This document shows, piece after piece, positions 35,990 to 43,673 of a stretch of DNA of 64,000 bases (the stretch's first letter is position 1; every line of letters begins with the position of its first letter). Below the pieces are notes generated by a model. The model was given only the letters and a program-made list of their open reading frames with translations, had not been told where the DNA came from and did no database searches. The translations under genes and the position numbers were made by a program. Location of the stretch: positions 124,001 to 188,000 of the IMG/VR virus record IMGVR_UViG_3300032245_001746, one strand, 5' to 3'. Origin of the DNA: a virus.

Positions 35990-36391
35990 ATGAAATTAGA
36001 ATCTTTTGGAACTTTACTTTATAGAAAAATTAATTCAAAAATAGAAGTTTTACTTGTACACCCATCAGGAAAGTCAGATCAAGCATGGTCTATTCCAAAA
36101 GGAAATAAAAATGATGGTGAAAAAGGAATCGAAGCAGCAGTAAGAGAAACTTTGGAAGAAACTGGAGTTTCAATCAACATTGAAGATTTACATTCATTTG
36201 GTTATGTTGTATATAAATCAAAGAAAGTCGTTCATTGTTATGCGGCTGAAGTGGGTCCAGAAATAAAACCAATTTGTAATTCTTGGGAAGTTGATAAAGC
36301 AGAATTTGTTGAAATAAATAAAACTTTAACAATTATTCATAAAAAACAAGCAGAATTTATTTCTAAATTAATACAACAATTGAAAGTTTAA
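35990..36391 (+). CDS. Nudix hydrolase
   Basis: A complete Nudix box spans residues 38-60: G38, E44, R52-E53, E56-E57, G59 in the pattern Gx5Ex7REUxEExGU. The N-terminus (FGTLLYRKINSKIEVLLVHP) and IPKGNK resemble diadenosine-polyphosphate hydrolases. 133 aa is usual. The placement between RNA ligase and Thg1-like genes suggests clean-up of adenylated, capped or dinucleotide intermediates; ADP-ribose or NAD derivatives are also possible substrates in this NAD-rich cluster. Confidence 0.92.
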   Translation: MKLESFGTLLYRKINSKIEVLLVHPSGKSDQAWSIPKGNKNDGEKGIEAAVRETLEETGVSINIEDLHSFGYVVYKSKKVVHCYAAEVGPEIKPICNSWEVDKAEFVEINKTLTIIHKKQAEFISKLIQQLKV

Positions 36392-36395
36392 AATC

Positions 36396-37400
36396 ATGAA
36401 AATCAAAAAAGATTCTCTCGGAGACAGAATCAAATATTATGAGTCGTTTTGTACAAACACAAGATTATATCATACTATTCCAATTATTATAAGACTTGAT
36501 GGGTGCTCGTTTCATGTCTTTACGAAAGGTTTAAATAGACCATTTGATGAAAGACTTTCTCATTGTATGTTAGAAACAACAAAATTTCTTTGCAAAGAAG
36601 TTAATGCAACTATTGGATATACTCAATCTGACGAAATAACTCTTGTTTTAGGTACTCAAAATTTTGATAGTAAAGTATACTTTGATGCTAAACTTTTTAA
36701 ATTAACTTCTGTTTTAGCTTCTAAGGCAACAGTTAAATTTAACGAGTTGATACGTCAAAATTTACCAGAAAAAGCAAGTAAAAATCCAGTATTTGATTGC
36801 AGGATTTTTAACGTTCCTTCAGAAGAAGAGGCTATTAATTGTTTAATTTGGCGTCAAAATGATGCTAAAAGAAATGCTATTTCAATGGCAGCACAAGCAA
36901 AATTTTCTCACAAAGAATTGCATGGTAAATCTTCTAAGCAAATGTTGGAGATGTTAGAAGCTAAAAATGTTGATTTTAAAAAGTATCCAGGATTTTTCAA
37001 AAATGGAGTTTTTGTTAAAAAGAAAACTTTAACATTCTTAAAAGAATGTTTTGTTAAAATAAATCCAGACAACCTTGTTGTATCCAATAATAGTTTAACT
37101 TCTATTAAAGATTATAGATGGTATATTGAGGAAATTAATTCTAAAAAGTCTATAATTAGATACTCAGATGGATCAATTAATTTAAGTTCTGTAGCTGTAA
37201 CTTATTTAAAATCAGAACAAGAAGCTGAAGATTTAAAAAACTTTATATCTAATGTTTGTGCTAAATTTAGTTTAGAGGATTCTCCAGAATCTTTTACAAG
37301 AAATAATTGGGAAAATGTTTTTGAAGATTTAGAATTATCAAATCTTGAAAACAGAGTTGATTTTGTTTACCGAAACACTGATCCAATTTTTAAAAAGTGA
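36396..37400 (+). CDS. Thg1-like 3'-5' RNA polymerase (tRNA-His guanylyltransferase family)
   Basis: Adds nucleotides in the 3'-5' direction to tRNA 5' ends; bacterial and phage Thg1-like proteins repair truncated tRNAs. Seen: IIIRLDGCSFHVFTKGLNRP (metal-binding Asp35), GYTQSDEITLV (residues 74-83, second metal site Asp79/Glu80) and NAISMAAQAKFSHKELHGKS, all classic Thg1 motifs. 334 aa is slightly longer than typical. It sits 4 bp after Nudix and in the same unit as the RNA ligase, followed by a terminator. Confidence 0.93.
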   Translation: MKIKKDSLGDRIKYYESFCTNTRLYHTIPIIIRLDGCSFHVFTKGLNRPFDERLSHCMLETTKFLCKEVNATIGYTQSDEITLVLGTQNFDSKVYFDAKLFKLTSVLASKATVKFNELIRQNLPEKASKNPVFDCRIFNVPSEEEAINCLIWRQNDAKRNAISMAAQAKFSHKELHGKSSKQMLEMLEAKNVDFKKYPGFFKNGVFVKKKTLTFLKECFVKINPDNLVVSNNSLTSIKDYRWYIEEINSKKSIIRYSDGSINLSSVAVTYLKSEQEAEDLKNFISNVCAKFSLEDSPESFTRNNWENVFEDLELSNLENRVDFVYRNTDPIFKK

Positions 37401-37410
37401 TTTACAATTG

Positions 37411-37446
37411 ACACTGATTGCAAATAGAGTAGTTTGCAATCAGTGT
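37411..37446 (+). terminator. Rho-independent terminator after the RNA-repair unit
   Basis: Perfect 14-bp arms, ACACTGATTGCAAA (37411-37424) and its complement (37433-37446), followed by T-rich sequence. Separates the Thg1-like gene from the nicotinamidase gene. Confidence 0.85.
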
Positions 37447-37470
37447 TTTGTTTTTATTAAAGGGTTTAAA

Positions 37471-38346
37471 ATGAGAAAAATAGATTTGGTAATTATTGAT
37501 CCGCAAAATTCATTTTGCAAAGTTGTTCCACAAGCAGATCAACAAGTTATCCATGATGGAGAACTCTGTGTTCCTGGTGCGTGGGAAAGTATGGCAGTTA
37601 GATTGCCAAAAATGATTGAAAAATCAAAAAAAATGTTTAAGTCAATTAGTGTTACTTTGGATAGCCATAATCCATTCCATATTGCACACCCTTGCTTATA
37701 TAAAGATTCAAAGGGAAATCAACCATCACCATTTACCATCATGCGACAAGAAAATGGTTCAATTATTGGTAGCGTGTTTAATGCATCAACCAATCAATTT
37801 GTTGATGTGGGAGAATATTTTGGTATTAAACCAAGTCTTCACAAAATAATTGTTGAATATTTGATTAAGCTTAAAGCTTTAAACAAATTTCCACATTGTA
37901 TTTGGCCACCACACTGTTTAATTGGAACTTCTGGTCATAATGTTGTACAACCTCTTGCACAAGCTTTGTTTGACTGGACCCAAAGAACAATTGCAAATGT
38001 TGATTATGTTACAAAAGGATCAAATCCTTTCGTTGAACATTTTTCTGCTGTTAAAGCAGAAGTAGAAGATCCGGGAGATCTATCAACACAATTGAATACA
38101 GATTTCATTAAGAAACTCGATGAATCTGACGAGATTGTGTTTGCTGGTGAGGCAAGAAGTCACTGTTTAAATAACACGGTTCGAGATATTGTAGATTCGT
38201 TTTCTGATGATTCTTTCGTTAAGAAATGCGTGTTGCTTCTTGACGCTTGTGATGACGTGCCTGGATTTGAATCATACGGAGAATCTTTTGTTAAAGATAT
38301 GACGGCACGTGGTATGAGAGTTGCTCAAACTACTGATTATGTATAA
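37471..38346 (+). CDS. pncA: Nicotinamidase / isochorismatase-like hydrolase
   Basis: Nicotinamidase converts nicotinamide to nicotinate for NAD+ salvage. Seen: catalytic Asp10 in VIIDPQNSF, metal-binding histidines in LDSHNPFHIAHP, PPHCLIGTSGHNV and the nucleophile Cys232 in GEARSHCLNNTV. 291 aa is longer than typical PncA (about 200), with extra loops. ATG 37471 is chosen because the open upstream extension runs through the terminator and the previous gene. NadE and NadD in the same cluster strongly support the NAD reading; generic isochorismatase activity is the alternative. Confidence 0.82.
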   Translation: MRKIDLVIIDPQNSFCKVVPQADQQVIHDGELCVPGAWESMAVRLPKMIEKSKKMFKSISVTLDSHNPFHIAHPCLYKDSKGNQPSPFTIMRQENGSIIGSVFNASTNQFVDVGEYFGIKPSLHKIIVEYLIKLKALNKFPHCIWPPHCLIGTSGHNVVQPLAQALFDWTQRTIANVDYVTKGSNPFVEHFSAVKAEVEDPGDLSTQLNTDFIKKLDESDEIVFAGEARSHCLNNTVRDIVDSFSDDSFVKKCVLLLDACDDVPGFESYGESFVKDMTARGMRVAQTTDYV

Positions 38347-38365
38347 TTTATAGAAAGGCATAGAA

Positions 38366-39091
38366 ATGTCTAGTGAAAATTTAAGTTCAGGTTTAGATTT
38401 AAATAAAGGTAAAACTTTTAATTTTTCTTCCACAAATATTAATGATCTAGGAGCAGACAGTTATACGCTTGTAACAATAGCTGTCGATACAAGCGGAAGC
38501 ACTTCTTGTTTCATTGATAAAATGGAAAAATTACTTAAAGAAATTGTAAGAGCATGCTCTTTAGATCCAAGAGCAGACAATTTAATGATAAGAATTGTCA
38601 CATTTGATTCACAAGTTTCTGAATTGCATGGCTTTAAACTTTTATCCTCTATCAATCAAGACGATTATCAAGGATCTTTAAGATCAGGCGGAATGACAGC
38701 ATTAAATGATGCTTCTGTCAATTCGATTGAAGGTATCAATAAATATGGAAGAGATTTGCTCGAAAAAGAATTTGGAGTAAACGGATTTTTTATCTGTATA
38801 ACAGATGGTCAAGATAATCAATCGGCTTTACCAGCCTCACGAGTTGCATCTTCTTTAAAAGAATCTGTCAATGGAGAAAACTTGGAATCAATGCTTTCAA
38901 TTTTAATTGAACTTGGTGATTCGACTGAATTGGACAGATTCTACAACGAAGTAGGATTTGATCAACATGTTAAAATTGAAGATGTAACCGAGTCTTCTTT
39001 TGCAAAACTTGCTGGATTTATTAGTAAATCAATCAGTAGTCAAAGCCAAGCCTTAAACAGTGGAGGACCAAGTAAGCCTCTTACATTTTAA
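38366..39091 (+). CDS. TerY-like von Willebrand factor A domain protein
   Basis: The metal-ion-dependent adhesion site is complete: DTSGS (residues 41-45), Thr111 in SGGMTALND and Asp147 in ITDGQDN. 241 aa, essentially one vWA domain, no signal peptide. It starts 19 bp after the nicotinamidase gene with an SD (AAAGG). The same unit contains a PP2C phosphatase and a kinase, giving the three components of the TerY-P triad described by Anantharaman, Iyer and Aravind. Likely a signalling scaffold; partners unproven. Confidence 0.87.
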   Translation: MSSENLSSGLDLNKGKTFNFSSTNINDLGADSYTLVTIAVDTSGSTSCFIDKMEKLLKEIVRACSLDPRADNLMIRIVTFDSQVSELHGFKLLSSINQDDYQGSLRSGGMTALNDASVNSIEGINKYGRDLLEKEFGVNGFFICITDGQDNQSALPASRVASSLKESVNGENLESMLSILIELGDSTELDRFYNEVGFDQHVKIEDVTESSFAKLAGFISKSISSQSQALNSGGPSKPLTF

Positions 39092-39175
39092 TTTTTGTAA
39101 ATAATAAATGTTATTACTCAGATATCTTATCAGATTCAACTATATAAAATTATATAATTTGATAAGGAGTTTAAT

Positions 39176-39923
39176 TTGATTAATTATAGATTTGGTGATT
39201 GGACGGTAATAAAAAAAGTAACAAATATTGAAAAAACAAAAAATTGTAAAACTTATTGGATTTGTCGTTGTAAGTGTGGTTTTGAAAGAAATTTCACTAC
39301 TTCTTACATTAATACAAATCAAGCAACATGTTGTGATCAATGTAAATTTGAAATTAAATTGTCTAAAGATAAAGAAATTCGCGAAAAATATTTAAATACC
39401 AAACATGGAACTTGGGAAGTAATTTCATATTGTGGTAAAAATAAGCATGGTAGTCGCATTTGGATGTGCAGATGCGAGTGTGGAAAAGAAAGAACTTTTT
39501 TAACATCTTATCTTTCTGGAAACGGAAAAAGATCTGCACAAATATGCAAAAATTGTGAATTGAAAAATTTAGAATTAGAAAATAGAATTTTTTTATATAC
39601 CTGATAGATTTTGGTATAAATTTACAAATTCATCACAACGCAGGAACAAATCTGTAGAGATAACAAAAGAACAAGCTAATGATATTTATTTGAAACAAAA
39701 TAAAAAATGTGCATATACGAATATAGATTTATATTTTACTAAATTTAATACTAATTTTAACAGATATACAAATGCATCAATTGATAGAATTGATTCTAGT
39801 AAACCATATACGCTGGAAAATATTCAGTGGGTTGATAAAAAAATTAATATTATGAAAAGTTCTTATAAATCAGAAGAATTTATTAAACTGTGCTGTTTGG
39901 TATCGAAAAAATTTACATTTTGA
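39176..39923 (+). pseudogene. HNH homing endonuclease broken by a frameshift
   Basis: The first frame (39176-39604, TTG start with SD AAGGAG 8 bp upstream) encodes two Cys-rich zinc modules (WICRCKCG ... CDQC and WMCRCECG ... CKNC). It stops just after a T7 run at 39588-39594. One base over, the frame continues without a gap: DRFWYKF, EITKEQANDIYLKQNKKCAY and the HNH-type SIDRIDSSKPYTLENIQWVD, ending at 39923. A one-base change in the T7 run restores a single protein of about 250 residues. Either a pseudogene, a sequencing error or, less likely, programmed slippage. It sits between the vWA gene and nadE. Confidence 0.82.
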
Positions 39924-39942
39924 TTTTTCAATCAATTGAAAC

Positions 39943-39984
39943 AAAGCCGTTCGAATGAGATTTACTTTTCATTCGAACGGCTTT
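39943..39984 (+). terminator. Rho-independent terminator-like hairpin before nadE
   Basis: Perfect 16-bp arms AAAGCCGTTCGAATGA (39943-39958) and its complement (39969-39984) with a 10-nt loop. No long T-run follows, so termination may be partial, or it may act as a processing site. Confidence 0.7.
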
Positions 39985-40031
39985 ATCATTTGGTGTCTGC
40001 TTTATTTGTTGAATTTTTAAGGAAATTGAAA

Positions 40032-42068
40032 ATGGAAGATCTTATTAGAGTTGCATGTTGTTCACCCGAAGTTTTTGTTTCTAATCCTGTTAAAAACAGA
40101 ATTGAAATATTGAAGGCAATAAATAAACATGCAAAAAATGCTGATGTTATCGTGTTTCCAGAATTATCTATTACAGGATATACTTGTAAAGATTTATTTC
40201 TTAAAGAAGAATTGTTAAATTCAAGTTTGAAAGAAGTTATAAATTTAGCAAAGGAAATTCCAAGAAACAAATTAGTATTTGTTGGTTGCCCATTACAATT
40301 AAGTAATGGCAAAATAGCTAATTGTGCATTTGGACTTAATGATGGAGTTATTAAAGGCATTGTTCCAAAACAATATTTGCCAAATTATAAAGAATTTGAA
40401 GAAAAAAGATGGTTCACTCAGGATTTAACGGAAGAAATTGATATTGTTTTAGAAAACAATTGTCATGTTCCTTTTGGTTCTAATATTATTTTTCTTTTTG
40501 GAAAAGCAAGAATGGCTGCAGAGGTATGTGAAGATTTATTTGCTCCAATTCCACCATCTACATTTACCGCTATGGCTGGAGCAAATATAATTGTAAATTT
40601 GAGTGCTTCAAATGAACTTATTGGAAAAGCAGAATATAGAAGAAAGTTGGTCGAACAACAAAGTGCCAGAACTCTATCTGCATATATTTATTGTTCTGCT
40701 GGTCCAACTGAATCAACCACCGATTTAGTTTTTGGTGGTCATAATATTATTTCAGAAAATGGTTCTATTTTAAAACAAAGTGAAAGATTTAAAGATTTTT
40801 CATATATCGAATATGATATTGATGTCCAGAAACTTAATCTTGAAAGAAGTGGTAATCCAACTTTTTCTGATTGTCAAAAAAGATTTGTTAAACCTGAAAA
40901 TTTCACATGGGTTCCTATTAATTTGAATCCAAATTTAAAACAAGATATTTTAAGACCAAAAGTTAAAAATCCATTTTTGTCTAATGACCCACAGGTGATG
41001 GAATCAGTATGTGATGAAATTATAAATATTCAAATATGTGCTTTAAAGAAAAGACTAAGTAGACTATCAAGTAGTAAAACTGTAATTGCGGTTTCTGGAG
41101 GATCTGATTCTACTGTAGCTTTATTGTCACTATGTGCAGCATATGATTCAATTGGATTTTCAAGAAAAGACATTTTGGGTATTACCATGCCAGGTTTTGG
41201 AACAAGTAACAGAACCAAAAATAATTCAGATGCTTTAATGGCGAGTCTTGGAATTACTCAAAAAGTAATTGATATTAAGCCAACAGCAACACAAACTTTC
41301 ATTGATATGAATCATATTCCATTCAAAGATTATAATATAACTATAGATGGAATAGAAATGAGCGTTGAAGAATATTTCAGAGGCAAACCTTCTAATTTAA
41401 CAGTTGAAGAAATTAGTAAAGTTCTAAATTATTTGCCTTCAAACGCTAAAGATTTAACGTTTGAAAATGTTCAAGCTAGACTTCGCACATTTTATGCAAT
41501 GAGTAGCGGATTTACTGTTGGAACTGGGGATTTATCAGAAGCAGCACTTGGTTGGTGTACATATAATGGTGATCATATGTCTATGTATAATCCTAATTGT
41601 ACTATTCCAAAAACATTGATTAAGTCATTAATTTTACATTTTGCTAATAATTATTCAAATTATTTCACTCAAGAACTTGGTGGAGATTTAAGTAAAATAT
41701 TAAATTCAATTTATGAAACTGTCATATCTCCAGAACTTTTGCCTTTAAAAGATGGCGAGATTGTTCAGTCTTCTGAAGAAAGTGTTGGATCTTACAACTT
41801 AAATGATTTTTTCTTATATAACTTTATCAGAAACAATTTTTGTTTTTCTAAAATATTAGATTATGCTGTACACTCATATGAAGATGAATATACTAAAGAA
41901 GAAATTGAAAAGTGGTTGAAGTTATTTTTTAAGAGATTTTTTCAGGCACAGTTTAAACGTTCTTGCTGTCCAGATGGACCAAAAGTAGGATCAGTAGGAT
42001 TATCACCAAGAGGTGATTGGAGAATGCCATCAGATGCAGATTTTGATTTATGGTGCAACAATGAATGA
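40032..42068 (+). CDS. nadE: Glutamine-dependent NAD+ synthetase
   Basis: Makes NAD+ from nicotinate adenine dinucleotide, ATP and glutamine. The N-terminal nitrilase-type glutaminase has its triad Glu44 (VFPELS), Lys113 (VPKQYLPNY) and Cys166 (AAEVCEDLF). The C-terminal synthetase has the ATP pyrophosphatase loop SGGSDS (355-360) and GTGDLSEAALGWCTYNGDH. 678 aa, full length. ATG 40032 (SD AAGGAAA) is chosen; the frame's upstream extension crosses the hairpin. It overlaps the next gene by 8 bp and so leads the NadE/PP2C/NadD/kinase unit. Confidence 0.96.
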   Translation: MEDLIRVACCSPEVFVSNPVKNRIEILKAINKHAKNADVIVFPELSITGYTCKDLFLKEELLNSSLKEVINLAKEIPRNKLVFVGCPLQLSNGKIANCAFGLNDGVIKGIVPKQYLPNYKEFEEKRWFTQDLTEEIDIVLENNCHVPFGSNIIFLFGKARMAAEVCEDLFAPIPPSTFTAMAGANIIVNLSASNELIGKAEYRRKLVEQQSARTLSAYIYCSAGPTESTTDLVFGGHNIISENGSILKQSERFKDFSYIEYDIDVQKLNLERSGNPTFSDCQKRFVKPENFTWVPINLNPNLKQDILRPKVKNPFLSNDPQVMESVCDEIINIQICALKKRLSRLSSSKTVIAVSGGSDSTVALLSLCAAYDSIGFSRKDILGITMPGFGTSNRTKNNSDALMASLGITQKVIDIKPTATQTFIDMNHIPFKDYNITIDGIEMSVEEYFRGKPSNLTVEEISKVLNYLPSNAKDLTFENVQARLRTFYAMSSGFTVGTGDLSEAALGWCTYNGDHMSMYNPNCTIPKTLIKSLILHFANNYSNYFTQELGGDLSKILNSIYETVISPELLPLKDGEIVQSSEESVGSYNLNDFFLYNFIRNNFCFSKILDYAVHSYEDEYTKEEIEKWLKLFFKRFFQAQFKRSCCPDGPKVGSVGLSPRGDWRMPSDADFDLWCNNE

Positions 42069-42312
42069 ATATGAAGACGAATCTTATTATCAAACTTATA
42101 TTGGATTGATAGAATATTTAAAACTTCATGATTATAAAAGAATCTATTTAGCTAACATGATGTCTCTCCACAAAGATGATATTAAAAAAATGAATTTGTT
42201 TATGTCATTTGATGAAATTCTTGTATCATCAAATGACCAAATAAATTTAACTATAGAAAAAATACAAAAAGCTTTTAATATTAATTTGAAAAAAGGAAAT
42301 GTTCAAATATGA
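42061..42312 (+). CDS. Small protein embedded in the NAD/signalling unit
   Basis: 83 aa (MNEYEDESYYQTYIGLIEYL...), overlapping NadE by 8 bp and the PP2C gene by 4 bp (ATGA), so clearly translated with them. KRIYLANMMSLHKDDIKKMN and a Lys-rich end suggest an alpha/beta fold. No family recognised; may be an accessory of NadE or PP2C. Confidence 0.72.
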   Translation: MNEYEDESYYQTYIGLIEYLKLHDYKRIYLANMMSLHKDDIKKMNLFMSFDEILVSSNDQINLTIEKIQKAFNINLKKGNVQI

Positions 42313-43109
42313 TTTTTAATCAAGATAATTTTTTATCAATTGGAAGTACGCATGAAATATGTCAAGATTATTCATTGCTTAATGATAAATTTATTGCCGT
42401 ATCAGATGGTTGTTCCGGAAGTAATTTAAGTGATTATGGATCTAGAATTATAACAAAATCTTCTTTAAATAATCAAAACAATTTTGAAGATAAAGAAGCT
42501 TTTGTTAAAACAACAATTAATTCTTCAAAAGAAATTATAAATCATCTTGAACTTCAAGAAGATTGTCTTTGTGCAACATTATTGGCTTGTAAGGCAAATG
42601 AAGATTTTTTTGATGTTTTAATTTGTGGTGATGGAACCATAGTTTGTGAAGATAAATCAAATAATTTGCATGTTTATGAATATTCATATGAATCAGGTGC
42701 TCCTTTTTACCCATTATATCTTCAAAATAAAGATTTAATAAAATTATATTTAGAAAAATTTGGATCATATCACACTTTGAATTATTATAAATATAATTTA
42801 ATAAATTTTGATTTGATTGAGTTTACAACTAGTAAAATTCCCATTAATGAAAATTTAAATACACATAAGTTTCCAACATCTGAATTTATTAGTGTTGCTT
42901 TATTTTCTGATGGTTTGAATTCATTTCAAGTGAAATCAAATAAAACGATTTATTCAAGCAAAAAAGTTCTACAGGATTTGTATGATTTTAAAGGATACAC
43001 TGGTAGATTCTTACTGAGAAGATGCAGAAAGCAGTTCTCTATTTTTGAACAAAATGGTATATCTCATTACGATGATTTTTCTATGGCTATGATAAGGACA
43101 TTAAATTGA
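42309..43109 (+). CDS. PP2C-type serine/threonine phosphatase
   Basis: Metal-dependent phosphatase. Seen: FIAVSDGCSGSNLSDYGSRI (first Asp/Gly metal motif), VLICGDGTIVC, ALFSDGLNSF (motif with SDG) and HYDDFSMAMI (final Asp of the site). 266 aa. It is coupled to NadD downstream (ATGA overlap at 43106) and precedes a kinase in the same unit, so kinase and phosphatase probably act on the same target, with the vWA protein as the third partner. Confidence 0.88.
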   Translation: MIFNQDNFLSIGSTHEICQDYSLLNDKFIAVSDGCSGSNLSDYGSRIITKSSLNNQNNFEDKEAFVKTTINSSKEIINHLELQEDCLCATLLACKANEDFFDVLICGDGTIVCEDKSNNLHVYEYSYESGAPFYPLYLQNKDLIKLYLEKFGSYHTLNYYKYNLINFDLIEFTTSKIPINENLNTHKFPTSEFISVALFSDGLNSFQVKSNKTIYSSKKVLQDLYDFKGYTGRFLLRRCRKQFSIFEQNGISHYDDFSMAMIRTLN

Positions 43110-43666
43110 AAAAAGTTGTTATCTTTGGAACATCTGGAAACCCAATCCATATTGGACATGAATTAATAATTAAAGAAATTTCTAAACATTTTGATGAAGT
43201 GTGGGTTTGTCCTTCTTATAAATCATCAATTAAAAATTTAATTGATTCAAAACACAGATTGAAAATGACTGAAATTTCGGTTAATTCGTTAAATAACGAT
43301 AAAGTTAAAATTTTTGACCATGAAATAAAAAATAAAATTTCCGTAAACACATATGATTTTTTAAAATATTTAAAATCCACTTTCTCAGATAAACAATTTT
43401 ACTTTGGTATAGGTGCAGATAACACTAAAGATATATTAAATTGGAAAAATTCAAATGATCTTATAAATGAAAACAACTTTTTAATCTTTAAAAGAAAAGG
43501 TTATGATTTAAATGTAAATATTTTTAAATCATATGAGACAATTGATGTTGAATTTATTGATGTGAGTTCTACTTATATAAGAAATAATATTAGAAATGAA
43601 AATGTTAAAAGTCTTCTGAATCCAGAAGTTTACAATTACATTGTTGAAAACAATCTCTATTTTTAG
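43106..43666 (+). CDS. nadD: Nicotinate/nicotinamide mononucleotide adenylyltransferase
   Basis: Transfers AMP to nicotinate mononucleotide, the step before NadE. Seen: FGTSGNPIHIGH (residues 7-18, nucleotidyltransferase HxGH with His15 and His18) and VSSTYIRNNIR (the ISSTxxR motif). 186 aa is standard for NadD. It overlaps PP2C by 4 bp and is 7 bp from the kinase gene. Together with nicotinamidase and NadE it covers all but one step (nicotinate phosphoribosyltransferase) of the Preiss-Handler route. Confidence 0.93.
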   Translation: MKKVVIFGTSGNPIHIGHELIIKEISKHFDEVWVCPSYKSSIKNLIDSKHRLKMTEISVNSLNNDKVKIFDHEIKNKISVNTYDFLKYLKSTFSDKQFYFGIGADNTKDILNWKNSNDLINENNFLIFKRKGYDLNVNIFKSYETIDVEFIDVSSTYIRNNIRNENVKSLLNPEVYNYIVENNLYF

Positions 43667-43673
43667 GTGAATC

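Noticed and set aside
37345-37470. Upstream extension of the nicotinamidase frame
   Set aside because: It runs through the previous gene and the terminator hairpin; the PncA-like core starts right at ATG 37471.
39986-40360. 124-codon minus-strand frame
   Set aside because: Fully inside nadE, whose active-site residues are intact on the other strand.
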